Shown: one piece after another, positions 34,054 through 45,315 of the stretch
Layout of the letters: each line of letters begins with the position of its first letter
Numbering within the stretch: the first letter of the stretch is position 1
NCBI GenBank assembly: GCA_004298465.1
Contig: SCRT01000017.1
Location: forward strand, 25,581 to 89,580
Reading direction: 5' to 3'
From: Nevskiaceae bacterium
GTDB lineage: Bacteria > Pseudomonadota > Gammaproteobacteria > Nevskiales > Nevskiaceae
Length of the DNA stretch: 64,000 nt
Program-made: the position numbers and the translations under genes
The notes under the pieces: generated by a model
The model's database searches: none
What the model was told of the DNA's origin: nothing
The model's input: only the letters and a program-made list of their open reading frames with translations

Positions 34054-35994
34054 TCAACGGTTCGCTGTACCTGCGAAAGCGGGGGTGGAGGCGGGCGCAG
34101 GGGCTGCAGGTGGTTTCCCAGCCGCTTCCTTGTTGCCATACAGCACCCGCCCGACCAGGTACATGTCCATCACCTTGCGCGCGACCGGCGCCGCCGCCGA
34201 TCCGCCGTGCACGCCATGCTCGGCAATGACCGCCACGGCAATCTTCGGATCATCCACCGGCGCGAAGCTGATGAACAGGGCGTTGTCGCGGTACTTGACC
34301 GGAATGTCGACTTGGTCGTGCTGCGAACCCGAGTCCTGCGCCATGCCAATGACCTGCGCCGATCCGGTCTTGGCGGCCACCCGATACGGGGCGTCGCGCA
34401 TGATGGAATACGCGGTTCCGTGTGGCTGCTGGGCGGCCATCTCCATGCCCTCGATCACCTCGTTCCAGGCATCCGGATGCTCTTCGACAATGGTCGGCAA
34501 GGGCTGTGGCGCCACCTGCGTCACGCGCCCGGTCGTCGAATCGCCGATCGCCTGCACGACGTGCGGCACGAAACCGACGCCGCGCATGGCCACGCGCGCC
34601 GTAGCCTGCGCCAGTTGCAGCGCCGTCACTTTCCAGATGCCCTGGCCGATGCCCGTGTTCAACGTCTCGCCGGGATACCAAGCGTGACCGCGATGCGCCC
34701 GTACCCATTCCGGGCTGGGCAGCAGGCCGGGGCGCTCGCCGGGCAGGTCGACGCCAGTCACCCGCCCGAAGCCAAAGGGCGCCAGGTACTTGTCGATGCG
34801 CTCGATGCCGAGCTGGAACGCCGTGTTGTAGAAGAATACGTCGCACGACTGCTGGATCGCCTGCGTGGCCGTCAGCGAACCGTGGCCGGTGCGTTTCCAG
34901 CAGCGGAAGCGCCGCGACGAACCCGGCAGGGTAAAGTAACCAGGACAGTAGAAGTGGGTCTTGTCGTTGAGCGTACCGGCCTGCATGCCGGCAAACACCA
35001 TGAACGGCTTGATCGTCGAACCCGGCGAAAACAGGCCCTGCAGCGCGCGGTCGTAGAGCGGCTCGTCAGGGTCCTTCAGCAGTGCCTGGTAGTCGGCGTG
35101 CGACAGTCCGTTGACGAACATGGCCGGGTCGTAGCCCGGCTTGCTGACCATCGCCAGCACATCCCCATTGCGCGGGTCGATCGCCACCACCGCCCCGTTG
35201 AGGTCGCCCAAGGCTTCCTGCGCCACCGTCTGCAGCCGCGTGTCGATGGTCAGGTAGAGATTGCTGCCGTTTACGCCCGGCTTGTAATTGAGTTCGCGCA
35301 GCGGTCGCCCAACGGCGTTCGCCTCCACGATCTTCGTCCCCGGCGTGCCGCGCAACAGGTCCTCGTGGCTGCGCTCCGCGCCGGCGCGCCCGATGCGGTC
35401 CAGCCCGGCGTAAAGATCGGGATCCACGCGCTTCAAGTCATCCGCGGTGATCCCGCCCACGTAGCCTACGACGTGCGCGGCCGACTTGCCCAGCGGATAG
35501 TTCCGCACCAGCGCGGCCTGGATGTCCACGCCTTGGTAGCGATAGCGGTCCACCTCGAACTTCGCGACGTTCTCCTGGCTCAGATTCGTGAGCAACGGCA
35601 CGGCACGATACGACGGCGTGGCCCGGATGCGCGCCTCGAAGCGCTGGACGTCGTCGTCCGTGATGGGCAGGATTTCGCGCAACGCCGTGATTGTGGCTTT
35701 CAGGTCGGGAACCTGGTCGCGCGTGACGACGAGATCGAAGGACGGCAGGTTCTGTGCCAGCAGCACGCCCTGACGGTCGTAGATCAACCCCCGCACCGGC
35801 GGCACTGGCACCACGCGCATGCGGTTGTCGTCGGAACGCGTGCTGTAATACGTATGCTCGAAGATCTGCAGTTGCACGAGCCGCAGCAACAGCAGCACGA
35901 CCATGAGGGCTCCGACACCGGCTGCCACCGCGATCCGCCGGGAAAAGCGTCGCCGCTCCTCGAACAGGTTGCGGATGTCGTCGAAGGCGCTCAT
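34054..35994 (-). CDS. mrdA: Penicillin-binding protein 2 (elongation transpeptidase)
   Basis: A 646-aa class B PBP. One N-terminal membrane anchor (about residues 22-44); pedestal domain with RGLIYDRQG near 70; transpeptidase SxxK in FSPGSTIKPF near 325, SCD (SxN box equivalent) near 383 and KTG in AAKTGSAQV near 538. Partner of RodA in side-wall synthesis. The tail is Ala/Pro-rich. Length normal (E. coli 633). Confidence 0.96.
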   Translation of the reverse strand: MSAFDDIRNLFEERRRFSRRIAVAAGVGALMVVLLLLRLVQLQIFEHTYYSTRSDDNRMRVVPVPPVRGLIYDRQGVLLAQNLPSFDLVVTRDQVPDLKATITALREILPITDDDVQRFEARIRATPSYRAVPLLTNLSQENVAKFEVDRYRYQGVDIQAALVRNYPLGKSAAHVVGYVGGITADDLKRVDPDLYAGLDRIGRAGAERSHEDLLRGTPGTKIVEANAVGRPLRELNYKPGVNGSNLYLTIDTRLQTVAQEALGDLNGAVVAIDPRNGDVLAMVSKPGYDPAMFVNGLSHADYQALLKDPDEPLYDRALQGLFSPGSTIKPFMVFAGMQAGTLNDKTHFYCPGYFTLPGSSRRFRCWKRTGHGSLTATQAIQQSCDVFFYNTAFQLGIERIDKYLAPFGFGRVTGVDLPGERPGLLPSPEWVRAHRGHAWYPGETLNTGIGQGIWKVTALQLAQATARVAMRGVGFVPHVVQAIGDSTTGRVTQVAPQPLPTIVEEHPDAWNEVIEGMEMAAQQPHGTAYSIMRDAPYRVAAKTGSAQVIGMAQDSGSQHDQVDIPVKYRDNALFISFAPVDDPKIAVAVIAEHGVHGGSAAAPVARKVMDMYLVGRVLYGNKEAAGKPPAAPAPASTPAFAGTANR

Positions 35995-36001
35995 CGCGGC
36001 A

Positions 36002-36490
36002 TCAACGCAGCGTCCGCGGGGGTGGCGGACAGGCCCGGCCCACGAAACGGTTCACGAACGGCCACAACACGGTTTCTCCCAGCACCGGCCCCCAGCGCAG
36101 CAGCGGCGCCGCTTCGTGGTGGGTTGCCCGATCGATGAGGAACAGGATGCCGGCGTTCACCAGCCACACGACGACAAAGCAGACGCCGATCTGCCAGTCC
36201 GGCAGTGTGTCGGCCCGCTCCCGCAGGCGGGCGGCGGCGTAGGTTGTGACCAGCAGTGCGAGGGCATGCTGACCCAGCACGGACGACAACCCGACGTCCA
36301 GCACGCAGCCGATCACGACGGCGCACATCAAGTTGGGCAGCCGGGGCGCGTTGAAGGCCCACGCGGCGAGCACAACCGCTGTCCACATCGGCCACACCGG
36401 AGCCACCAGCGCCGGGGGCTGGACAAACTCCAGAACGAGCCCGGCAAACAGGCTCAGCACGTAGACCACCGCGGTTCCCGCGCGGGTCAC
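36002..36490 (-). CDS. mreD: Rod-shape-determining membrane protein MreD
   Basis: A 162-aa five-helix membrane protein of the elongation machinery. The sequence pattern AVVYVLSLFAGLVLEFVQPPALVAPVWPMWTAVVLA followed by GCVLDVGLSSVLGQHALALL (conserved glycine/Asp/Gly) fits MreD. It overlaps the mreC end by four bases and lies seven bases upstream of mrdA. Confidence 0.93.
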   Translation of the reverse strand: MTRAGTAVVYVLSLFAGLVLEFVQPPALVAPVWPMWTAVVLAAWAFNAPRLPNLMCAVVIGCVLDVGLSSVLGQHALALLVTTYAAARLRERADTLPDWQIGVCFVVVWLVNAGILFLIDRATHHEAAPLLRWGPVLGETVLWPFVNRFVGRACPPPPRTLR

Positions 36491-37479
36491 GGGCGGGGGG
36501 TCGCGGATCGCGGCGCAGCCCGCTTGGCAACCGGCGCCTTGCGCGCCGGCGTTGGGCGCACAGCCTTACCGCCATGCCCGGCCATTCCCGGCGGCGCGAT
36601 GTCGACAGGCAGGGCCGGCAGCTGCGCCGCGGGCTGTTCGGTATTCCACACCAGCAGAACCTCGCGACCTCGCCCGACATGGGCTTGTGGCTGCGCCACC
36701 GCCTCCATGAAACTTTCACCGGCAGGATGCCGCAACTGGACGATCCGACCCACTGGGTAACCCGACGGGAAGCGCCCACCGAGGCCGGACGATACCAGCA
36801 GATCGCCAACGTGCACGTCAGCATTGTTGGGCAGGAACGGCAACGACAACGTCGTGCCATCACCCCGGCCCAGCGCCACCGAATGGAGCCCGGTACGGTT
36901 GACCTCAACCGGGATGCCACTCTGGGGATCGGTGATCAGCAGCGCCACCGCAGTGTGCGGATGCACGCGCACGATCTGCCCCAGCACGCCCCAGGCGTCC
37001 ACTACCGCCTGGCCAACATAGACCCCATCGGCGCTACCGCGGTCGATCAGGATCTGGTGACGGTACGGGTCCTGGCTGGATTCGAGGACTTCGGAAATCA
37101 GGACCCGCTGGCGCAGCGTCGTCGAGGCTGCGAGCAGTGAGCGGATGCGCTGGTTCTCCGCTTCCAGCGCCTGCAGCCGCTGCAGGCGCGCAGCCAGTTC
37201 AAGCTGACGGTGCTTGAGCGTGGCGTTTTCCTCCAACAGCGCACGCCGCGAACGCAGGGTGCCTCCAATGTCGTCGACGACGTGCGGCAGATCCGCAATC
37301 CAGATCACCGGGCGCAGCACCTGCGCCACCCAGCCGCGCGCGCGATGGAGCTGTGCCGTGCCGGCCACGTCGAAGTACAGCAAGGTGCCGGCGATCGCCA
37401 GCAGCACCACGAACCGCAGCCGCAACGAAGAAGTGCGGGAAAACAGGCGCTTGTGGGTATCCGTATGCAGCGTGTTCAT
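36487..37479 (-). CDS. mreC: Rod-shape-determining protein MreC
   Basis: A 330-aa bitopic protein scaffolding the elongasome. A single helix (about residues 21-38) precedes a coiled coil (about 68-115) and two beta domains with the patterns ILIDRGSADGVYVGQAVVDAWGVLGQIV and VGDLLVSSGLGGRFPSGYPVGRI. The C-terminal part is a Pro/Ala/Lys-rich tail, a common lineage-specific extension. Lies 100 bases after mreB. Confidence 0.95.
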   Translation of the reverse strand: MNTLHTDTHKRLFSRTSSLRLRFVVLLAIAGTLLYFDVAGTAQLHRARGWVAQVLRPVIWIADLPHVVDDIGGTLRSRRALLEENATLKHRQLELAARLQRLQALEAENQRIRSLLAASTTLRQRVLISEVLESSQDPYRHQILIDRGSADGVYVGQAVVDAWGVLGQIVRVHPHTAVALLITDPQSGIPVEVNRTGLHSVALGRGDGTTLSLPFLPNNADVHVGDLLVSSGLGGRFPSGYPVGRIVQLRHPAGESFMEAVAQPQAHVGRGREVLLVWNTEQPAAQLPALPVDIAPPGMAGHGGKAVRPTPARKAPVAKRAAPRSATPRP

Positions 37480-37579
37480 GGCCGTCCCCGGAACGCACGC
37501 CCCGGCATGCCGTTACCGCGGCGGCCGACGACCGCCGGTAGATTGCAGGAACGCGCAGCGCACCCCACGGCAGCGCCGG

Positions 37580-38854
<1,275 letters not shown>

Positions 38855-39139
38855 ATGAGTCTCGGACTCGAACAGGTTCACCAGATCGCCACCCTCGCGC
38901 GCCTGGAACTCACCGACGAGCAGACCGAGCGCTACAGCGGCCAACTCAGCGCCATCCTCGAACTCGTCGACGAACTGCGCGCTGCCGACACTACCGGTGT
39001 GGAGGCCATGAACCACCCGCTGGGCATGACCCAGCGCCTGCGCCCGGACACGGCGACGGAACCGAACCGCCGCGACGCCTTCCAGGAAGTTGCGCCAGCC
39101 GTCGACAACGGTCTTTATCTGGTGCCAAAAGTCATCTGA
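38855..39139 (+). CDS. gatC: Asp/Glu-tRNA amidotransferase subunit C
   Basis: A 94-aa subunit that stabilises GatA-GatB. It begins [22 protein letters not shown] and has the [19 protein letters not shown] and [10 protein letters not shown] blocks typical of GatC. GatCAB makes Gln-tRNA-Gln or Asn-tRNA-Asn in organisms lacking the matching synthetase; here Asn-tRNA is the more probable target for a gammaproteobacterium, but it was not determined. ATG at 38855 with GGAG upstream. Confidence 0.94.
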   Translation: MSLGLEQVHQIATLARLELTDEQTERYSGQLSAILELVDELRAADTTGVEAMNHPLGMTQRLRPDTATEPNRRDAFQEVAPAVDNGLYLVPKVI

Positions 39140-39195
39140 ACGGGCATTTGTCCGCATTTCCGCCGATTCTTATCGGCTACATTTCCGGAATCACC

Positions 39196-40671
39196 ATGCA
39201 CGAGCTGTCCATCAGGGAAATGTCCGAAGCGCTACGCGACCGCCGCATCTCATCACGCGAACTCACGCAGCACTTTCTCGACCGCATCGCGCACTTTGAT
39301 GCGCGGCTCAACAGCTTCATCACCGTCACGCCCGAACGGGCGCTGCAGCAGGCCGACGCCGCCGACGCGCGGCTGGCCCAGGGCGCCGACACCGCACCGC
39401 CACTGCTCGGCATCCCGCTGGCAGAAAAGGACATCTTCTGCACCGAAGGCGTGCGCACGTCCTGCGGCTCGAAGATGCTGGACAACTTCATCGCACCCTA
39501 CAGCGCCACGGCAGTGCGCAAGCTGCACGACGAAGCCGGGGCCGTGCTGCTCGGCAAATGCAACATGGATGAGTTCGCCATGGGCTCGTCGAACGAGACG
39601 AGCTTCTACGGCCCGGTGAAGAATCCGTGGGATGAAACGCGCGTGCCGGGCGGCTCCTCCGGCGGCTCGGCCGCTGCCGTGGCAGCCAGTCTGGCGCCGG
39701 CGGCGACCGCCACCGACACCGGCGGCTCGATCCGCCAGCCGGCGGCACTGACCGGACTCACCGGCATCAAGCCGACTTACGGCCGCGTGTCACGCTACGG
39801 CATGATCGCCTTCGCCTCCAGCCTCGACCAGGGTGGCGTGCTGGCGCATTCGGCGGAAGATGCCGCGTACGTGCTGCAGGCCATGGCAGGCTTCGACCCG
39901 CGCGATTCGACGAGCGTGGACCGCCCCGTGGAGGACTACACCGCCACCCTGAACGCGCCGCTGAAAGGCCTGCGCATCGGCTTGCCGGGCGAATACTTCA
40001 CCGACGGGCTGGATGCCAAAGTACGCGTCGCGATCGACGCCGCCACCGAGGTCTTCCGGCAGCTCGGCGCGGAAGTCCGCCCCGTCAGCCTGCCGCACGC
40101 GGCGCTGGCCGTACCCACGTATTACGTGGTGGCACCCGCGGAGGCCAGCTCCAACCTGTCGCGCTACGACGGCGTGCGCTACGGCCACCGCACCGAGGGC
40201 GCCACCTCGCTTGAAGAGTTGTATCGCAAGAGCCGCGCGGAAGGCTTCGGTGCGGAGGTGCAACGTCGCATCATGGTCGGCACTTACGTGCTTTCCCACG
40301 GCTATTACGATGCCTATTACCGCCAGGCGCAGAAAGTGCGACGCCTGATCGCGCAGGATTTCGACGCCGCCTTCCAGCAGGTGGACATGCTGCTTGGCCC
40401 CACGACCACCGACATTGCCTTCAAGCTCGGCGAGAAAACCGCGGATCCGGTATCGATGTACCTGAACGACGTCTACACCATCGCCGCGAACCTGGCCGGC
40501 ATCCCGGCCATGAACCTGCCGTGCGGCTTCAAGACCGTCGGAGATGCGGAACTGCCGATCGGGCTGCAGTTGATGGGCAGTGCCTTCACCGAAGCGCGGC
40601 TGCTGAATGCGGCGCACCAGTACCAGCAGGCGACCGGGTGGCACCAACGCCGCCCCGTCAATTTCGAATGA
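39196..40671 (+). CDS. gatA: Asp/Glu-tRNA amidotransferase subunit A
   Basis: A 491-aa amidase-signature glutaminase. Lys in [12 protein letters not shown] near residue 78, [14 protein letters not shown] near 155 with the cis-Ser, and [14 protein letters not shown] with the nucleophilic Ser near 178. [13 protein letters not shown] and the [16 protein letters not shown] parts are as in GatA. It overlaps or abuts gatB. Normal length. Confidence 0.97.
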   Translation: MHELSIREMSEALRDRRISSRELTQHFLDRIAHFDARLNSFITVTPERALQQADAADARLAQGADTAPPLLGIPLAEKDIFCTEGVRTSCGSKMLDNFIAPYSATAVRKLHDEAGAVLLGKCNMDEFAMGSSNETSFYGPVKNPWDETRVPGGSSGGSAAAVAASLAPAATATDTGGSIRQPAALTGLTGIKPTYGRVSRYGMIAFASSLDQGGVLAHSAEDAAYVLQAMAGFDPRDSTSVDRPVEDYTATLNAPLKGLRIGLPGEYFTDGLDAKVRVAIDAATEVFRQLGAEVRPVSLPHAALAVPTYYVVAPAEASSNLSRYDGVRYGHRTEGATSLEELYRKSRAEGFGAEVQRRIMVGTYVLSHGYYDAYYRQAQKVRRLIAQDFDAAFQQVDMLLGPTTTDIAFKLGEKTADPVSMYLNDVYTIAANLAGIPAMNLPCGFKTVGDAELPIGLQLMGSAFTEARLLNAAHQYQQATGWHQRRPVNFE

Positions 40672-40685
40672 CAACGGGTCGAACC

Positions 40686-42158
40686 ATGGATACAAGCGTT
40701 CAGGACTCCGGCTGGGAAGCCGTGATCGGGCTGGAAGTGCACTGCCAGCTCAACACCGAGTCGAAGATCTTTTCCGCCGCCGCCACGCATTTCGGTGACG
40801 AGCCAAATACTCACGCCTGCGCGGTGGACCTCGGCCTGCCCGGCGTGCTGCCGGTATTCAACCACGATGCGCTCACGAAGGCCGCGATGTTCGGCCTGGC
40901 CATCGACGCGACGATCGCCGAGCGCTCGATGTTCGACCGCAAGCACTACTTCTACGCGGACTTGCCGAAGGGCTACCAGATCACGCAGTGGACGTACCCG
41001 ATCGTGGCGCGCGGCCATCTCGACATCGAAGTGGACGGCATAACAAAGCGCATCGGCGTCACACGCGCGCACATGGAAGAGGATGCCGGCAAGTCGCTGC
41101 ACGATGCCTACCCGCACATGACCGGCATCGACCTCAACCGCGCCGGCACGCCGCTGATCGAGATCGTTTCCGAACCCGAGATCCGCTCTGCCGCGGAAGC
41201 CGTCGCCTACCTCAAGAAGCTGCACCAGATCGTGGTCTACCTCGGCATCTGCGACGGCAACATGGCCGAAGGCAACTTCCGCTGCGACGCCAACGTCTCG
41301 GTGCGCCGCCGCGGTGCCACGGAATTCGGCACGCGCACGGAAAGCAAGAACATCAACTCCTTCCGCTACGTCGAGCGCGCCATCGAATACGAGATCTCGC
41401 GTCAGATCGAGGTGCTGGAAGCCGGCGGCAAGATCATCCAGGAAACGCGCCAGTTCGACCCCGGCACCGGCGAGACGCGCAGCCTGCGCGTGAAGGAAGA
41501 CGCGAACGACTACCGCTACTTCCCGGACCCGGACCTGCTGCCGGTGATCCTGGAAAAAGACACGCTCGCCGCGATCCGCGCCGCCATGCCGGAATTGCCG
41601 GAAGCCAAGGCCGCGCGCTTTCAGTCGCAGTACGGGCTGTCGGCCTACGACGCCACCACGCTCACGGCGGAACGCGCGCTGGCCGACTACTACGAAGCCG
41701 TGGTGAAGGCTTCCGGTGCCGACCCCAAGCTGTGCGCGAACTGGGTGATGACCGACCTGCTCGGAGCGCTGAACAAGGCCGGTGCGGAGGTTGACCTTGC
41801 GCGCTCGCCGATCGGCAGCGCAGCGCTTGCCGGGCTGATCAAGCGTATAGCCGACAACACTATTTCCGGCAAGATCGCCAAGGATGTGTTCGAGGCGATG
41901 TGGAACGATGAAGCCAAGGGTGACGATGCGGCCGACGCCATCATCAAGGCCAAGGGTCTGGTGCAGATCACCGACACCGGCGCCATCGAGGCAGCGATCG
42001 ACAAGGTCATCGCCGACAACCCGTCGCAGCTTGCGGACTACCGCGGCGGCAAGGACCGCCTGTTCGGCTTCTTCGTCGGCCAGGTCATGAAGGCCACGCG
42101 CGGCAAAGCCAACCCGGCGCTCGTCAACAACCTGCTGAAGGCGAAACTGGCCGGCTGA
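40686..42158 (+). CDS. gatB: Asp/Glu-tRNA amidotransferase subunit B
   Basis: A 490-aa kinase/amidase-partner that phosphorylates and amidates the misacylated tRNA. It starts [15 protein letters not shown], has [19 protein letters not shown] near residue 80 and [11 protein letters not shown], and ends with the YqeY-like tail ([22 protein letters not shown]). ATG 40686 has an ACGGGT site; an in-frame ATG at 40668 overlaps the gatA stop (ATGA) and is also possible. It shares one base with hslO. Confidence 0.97.
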   Translation: MDTSVQDSGWEAVIGLEVHCQLNTESKIFSAAATHFGDEPNTHACAVDLGLPGVLPVFNHDALTKAAMFGLAIDATIAERSMFDRKHYFYADLPKGYQITQWTYPIVARGHLDIEVDGITKRIGVTRAHMEEDAGKSLHDAYPHMTGIDLNRAGTPLIEIVSEPEIRSAAEAVAYLKKLHQIVVYLGICDGNMAEGNFRCDANVSVRRRGATEFGTRTESKNINSFRYVERAIEYEISRQIEVLEAGGKIIQETRQFDPGTGETRSLRVKEDANDYRYFPDPDLLPVILEKDTLAAIRAAMPELPEAKAARFQSQYGLSAYDATTLTAERALADYYEAVVKASGADPKLCANWVMTDLLGALNKAGAEVDLARSPIGSAALAGLIKRIADNTISGKIAKDVFEAMWNDEAKGDDAADAIIKAKGLVQITDTGAIEAAIDKVIADNPSQLADYRGGKDRLFGFFVGQVMKATRGKANPALVNNLLKAKLAG

Positions 42159-43033
42159 TGCAGGACGCGCTCGCCCAGTACCTGTTCACCGGGCACGCGG
42201 TGCGCGCCGCGCTCGTCGACGTGTGCAGCGGGTTGGCCGACATGCTCGGCCACCGCGCCTATGCGCCGGGCGTGCGGCAGGTGCTGGGCGAGGCGCTGGC
42301 CGCCGCGCCGCTGCTGGCTTCGCACCTGAAGTTCGAAGGCCGCATCAACCTGCAATACCAGGGCGGCGACGTGATGTCGCTGCTCGTCGTGCAGATCGAC
42401 GACCAGCTCACGCTGCGCGGCATGGCCAAGGCGCGCGACGGGGCGGACGGCGACTTTTCCGCACTGGTGGCCGGCGGTCGGCTCTCCGTGCTGCTCGAAC
42501 CGAAGAACGGCAGCACGCGCTACGAAGGCATCGTGCCGCTGGAAGGCACAAGCCTCGCCCGTTCGCTGGAAACCTACTACGCCCAGTCCGAGCAGTTGCC
42601 CACGCGCCTGTGCCTCGCTGCCGGCCCCGACCATCTGCGCGGCCTGCTGCTGCAACGCCTGCCGGCAACGGCGGCCATGGACACTGGCGATGAAGACCTC
42701 TACTGGGAACACGTGGAGGCGCTGTTCGCCACGCTCGGCGTGCAGGAATTGCTGGACGTGGCTCCCGAAGACGTGATCCACCGCCTGTTCCACGCTGAAG
42801 CACTCACCCGCTTCGAACCGCGCCCGGTCACGCTGGCCTGCCGCTGCACGCGCGCCTCCGTTTCGCAATTGCTGCTGGCGCTCGGGCAACAGGAAGTCGA
42901 CAGCGTGGTCACTGAACGCGGTGGAGTGGAAGTCACCTGCGAGTTCTGCGGCCGCGTACAGCACTATTCGCCGCTGGACGTGCGGCAGTTGTTCGCGGCG
43001 GAACAGGCCGCCGACACCGGCGCCCGCCACTGA
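42158..43033 (+). CDS. hslO: Redox-regulated chaperone Hsp33
   Basis: A 291-aa holdase activated by oxidation. The N-terminal domain is followed by a linker and the C-terminal zinc centre: CRC near residue 228 and CEFC near 262 (CxC plus CxxC). The substrate-binding core has GRINLQYQGGDVMSLLVVQ. Its start overlaps the gatB stop. Length matches E. coli Hsp33 (292). Confidence 0.95.
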   Translation: MQDALAQYLFTGHAVRAALVDVCSGLADMLGHRAYAPGVRQVLGEALAAAPLLASHLKFEGRINLQYQGGDVMSLLVVQIDDQLTLRGMAKARDGADGDFSALVAGGRLSVLLEPKNGSTRYEGIVPLEGTSLARSLETYYAQSEQLPTRLCLAAGPDHLRGLLLQRLPATAAMDTGDEDLYWEHVEALFATLGVQELLDVAPEDVIHRLFHAEALTRFEPRPVTLACRCTRASVSQLLLALGQQEVDSVVTERGGVEVTCEFCGRVQHYSPLDVRQLFAAEQAADTGARH

Positions 43034-43138
43034 AGCGCGCGGCCACATCGCCACGCGCATAGAATGCGCCGCCCGCGCCATTTCGGCGGGAACTGCAACA
43101 ACACATCACAACGGTTTTCGTGTGCGGAGGGCGGGAGA

Positions 43139-43621
43139 ATGATTCTGCCGCGTTACCAGATTGGCGCCTCCACGATTCCCGGCGCCGGCAAGGGCCTGTT
43201 TCTGCAGGAAGACATGCCACGCGGCCGCGTCATCATCGCGCCCGACAATGTCCACACCGTATGGCCGGAAGCCCGGCTGCGGGCGTATCCCGAAGATTCC
43301 ATCGAAGTGCTGTCCAGCGTGCGCTGGTTCGAGCACGAATTCTCGCTGACACCGGAATGGAGCGACGAGTGTTACGTCAACCATTCCTTCACATCCAACG
43401 CGCTGTGGCACCTCGGCTTCATCTTTGCCTTGGACGACCTGCCCACAGACGTGGAAATCACCATCGACTACCAGCTCGTGATCGGCGACGGCGAGAAAAT
43501 GCCGTTCCGCGACAGCGTCACCGGCCGTGAAATTGTCGGCCTGCCATGGCCGGCTGCCCTCGCCCATTCCGCAGCACGCCTCGCACAACTGTTTCCGCCG
43601 AGCCGCAGCGTAGCGGAATAA
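43139..43621 (+). CDS. SET-domain protein, putative lysine methyltransferase
   Basis: A 160-aa protein that is essentially one SET domain. The SAM-binding GAGKGLFL is near residue 17, the NHS motif is in VNHSFTSNALW near 81 (canonical NHSCxPN), and the catalytic Tyr lies in ITIDYQLV near 111 (canonical DELTxDY). The third Cys-rich post-SET part is absent. Bacterial SET proteins modify ribosomal or other proteins, or chromatin-like proteins; substrate is unknown. GGAGA precedes the ATG. The REP doublet lies just downstream. Confidence 0.82.
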   Translation: MILPRYQIGASTIPGAGKGLFLQEDMPRGRVIIAPDNVHTVWPEARLRAYPEDSIEVLSSVRWFEHEFSLTPEWSDECYVNHSFTSNALWHLGFIFALDDLPTDVEITIDYQLVIGDGEKMPFRDSVTGREIVGLPWPAALAHSAARLAQLFPPSRSVAE

Positions 43622-43665
43622 CCGGTGGTGCCGGATGGCCCTCAATTGATGGTACGGCAGCAGAC

Positions 43666-43743
43666 GGTCGCCTGCAGGCGGGCTCCTGCACAAGAAAAGG
43701 ATGCGCCGAGTTGACACCTGTAGGAGCGCGCCTGCACGCGACC
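43666..43743. repeat. Inverted pair of REP elements (REPIN-like doublet)
   Basis: A 25-nt element TGTAGGAGCGCGCCTGCACG... runs on the plus strand at 43719-43743, and a copy with 22 of 25 identities runs on the minus strand at 43666-43690. They are 28 bases apart and can form a long palindromic hairpin. The TGTAGGAGC start and internal GC-rich palindrome are typical of Pseudomonas/Xanthomonadaceae REP sequences, which depend on RAYT transposases elsewhere. It sits in the convergent gap after the SET gene. Confidence 0.8.
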
Positions 43744-43789
43744 CGTCGCAGCCCACTTTCTTCGGCCGCTTACCGCTTGCCGCCCATCC

Positions 43790-44683
43790 TCACGACCCGC
43801 CCTTCATGCTGACGGCCACCGGGCCGCTGCCCTTGGCGGTCGCCAGACGCCACGTCGGCACGCCGAAGTTCAGCAGCTGGTTGCGGACGCCGGCCACTTG
43901 CGCCGAGTTGCCGCCCGATACGGTAATCCTGGCTTTCGGGGCACGAACGAACTTTGGCAGCAAGTCGTACATGCGGTCGCGCGTAGCGTCCGTGATGTGC
44001 CCGTGCCCGTCAAAGTCGGCTGCTGCAAAGCGCATCAGCACGTCGGCACTGAGAGGCGCGTCCACCGGTGCGCTGGCAGCAGGCGAAACGGCCGTCGGCT
44101 TGAGGGGCGCCGCTGTCTTGGGTAGCGCAGGCTTCACCGCAACGGCCACTTCCGGCGTCGGTTGCGGCGGCGGCGCTGGCGCTGCCGGCACGGCGGCCTC
44201 CGGCTCCGGAGTCGTCGCGGCGCTGCCATCAGCGGCCGCGGCGATGGCCGCCGGTGTGCCCAGCGTAGCCACGGAATCCTGAGCGAGTGTCGTGATGTAT
44301 CGGTCCCCACCGCCCATGGCGTTGCGCTGGGCCAGCAGGCGCTCGTAGTTGCCGCGTTGCACCTGGATGTCGGTCAGCATACGGGCGATCTCGACACGCT
44401 TTTCGGCCATGAATGCGAGATGCCGGGCATGCGCCTCGCCACCACCGGCGTGCTGCGCGGCATCGACCGCAGCGACGGCGTCGTGCAACGCATCCGGCGC
44501 GAACTGCGCGACCTGGGGATCGGCCTGCAGTTGCGCCAACTGTCCTGTCACTTTCACCATCGCCGGATCAGGCTGGGTGAGGCCCATGAGGCGCGACGTC
44601 GAGGCACAGCCATTGAGCCCCGCCGCCGCAGTCACGCACGCCGCCGCCAGCAGCAAGCCCTGAAGTGCCGAATTCGCTCTCAC
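43790..44683 (-). CDS. Lipoprotein with degenerate OmpA-like C-terminal domain
   Basis: A 297-aa lipoprotein. GTG start at 44683 overlaps the stop of the upstream lipoprotein (GTGA) and yields a signal peptide with lipobox GLNGC (about residue 24). A helical, probably coiled-coil part (about 40-130, EKRVEIARMLTDIQVQRGNYERLL) is followed by a Pro/Ala linker (140-205) and an OmpA-like tail with GVPTWRLATAKGSG. The peptidoglycan-binding loop is shortened (ITVSGGNSAQ) and its conserved Asp and Arg are gone, so meso-DAP binding is doubtful. Function unknown. Confidence 0.75.
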   Translation of the reverse strand: MRANSALQGLLLAAACVTAAAGLNGCASTSRLMGLTQPDPAMVKVTGQLAQLQADPQVAQFAPDALHDAVAAVDAAQHAGGGEAHARHLAFMAEKRVEIARMLTDIQVQRGNYERLLAQRNAMGGGDRYITTLAQDSVATLGTPAAIAAAADGSAATTPEPEAAVPAAPAPPPQPTPEVAVAVKPALPKTAAPLKPTAVSPAASAPVDAPLSADVLMRFAAADFDGHGHITDATRDRMYDLLPKFVRAPKARITVSGGNSAQVAGVRNQLLNFGVPTWRLATAKGSGPVAVSMKGGS

Positions 44684-45060
44684 TGCTGTTCTCCGGCCAG
44701 CGCCTTCAAGGCGTCGATATGCCGTTGCACCTTGTCGCGGTTGGCGATCGTGCGCGCCAGCTCGGCCTTGATGGTGCCCACCTGCACGAGCAGCACGGAT
44801 TCCGCCGCGAGATCGCGCACCTGCTGCGGATCTTCTCCGCCCAGCGCCTTGCGCGCCTCGGCAAGCTTTGCGCGCGCCTGGCGCAGTGCCTGCGGGTCGT
44901 AGTCGCTCACGTAATGCCGCTGCGCATCGCTGAGCTGGGCGACCGCGAAGTTGACGGCACCCTGTGGCGTGACGGTGGGCGTGGAGCTGCAGGCCGCGAG
45001 GGCGAAGGCCAGCACGGCCGGCCCCCACGGCCCGACGTGAAAGGAGCGGAGATTCTTCAT
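44680..45060 (-). CDS. Small DUF4398-type lipoprotein
   Basis: A 126-aa lipoprotein. Lipobox FALAAC near residue 24 is followed by an entirely helical stretch with VAQLSDAQRHYVSDYDPQALRQARAKLAEARKAL and many Ala/Lys/Glu/Gln, which matches the DUF4398 family. ATG 45060 was chosen; GTG at 45069 or TTG at 45078 is also possible. Its stop overlaps the OmpA-like partner, so the two are probably co-translated and interact in the periplasm. Confidence 0.8.
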   Translation of the reverse strand: MKNLRSFHVGPWGPAVLAFALAACSSTPTVTPQGAVNFAVAQLSDAQRHYVSDYDPQALRQARAKLAEARKALGGEDPQQVRDLAAESVLLVQVGTIKAELARTIANRDKVQRHIDALKALAGEQQ

Positions 45061-45315
45061 GCGGATCACGCGGACCAACCTCGTAAAACGGCAGCAGGGA
45101 TTTTAAATGCGCGTCACAATGTGTGCGACTTTCGGCGTCGGCAGACAACCACCGGCCCAACAGCATTTGAACAGACATCACAGGCAAACGCAGCACCGGC
45201 ATGACCGGGAAACAACCCGCCACGCGCCAGCGGAGTCCCCGGAACCCAGTGTACGCGGTCACAGGCCGTATTTCGAAATCCGCCGGCGCGCATCCGTCCC
45301 GTCATCGAGCTTCCC

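Noticed and set aside
33877..36138. A 753-codon plus-strand open frame opposite mrdA
   Set aside because: Antisense shadow of PBP2 and RodA ends; its translation is an Arg/His/Gln mixture.
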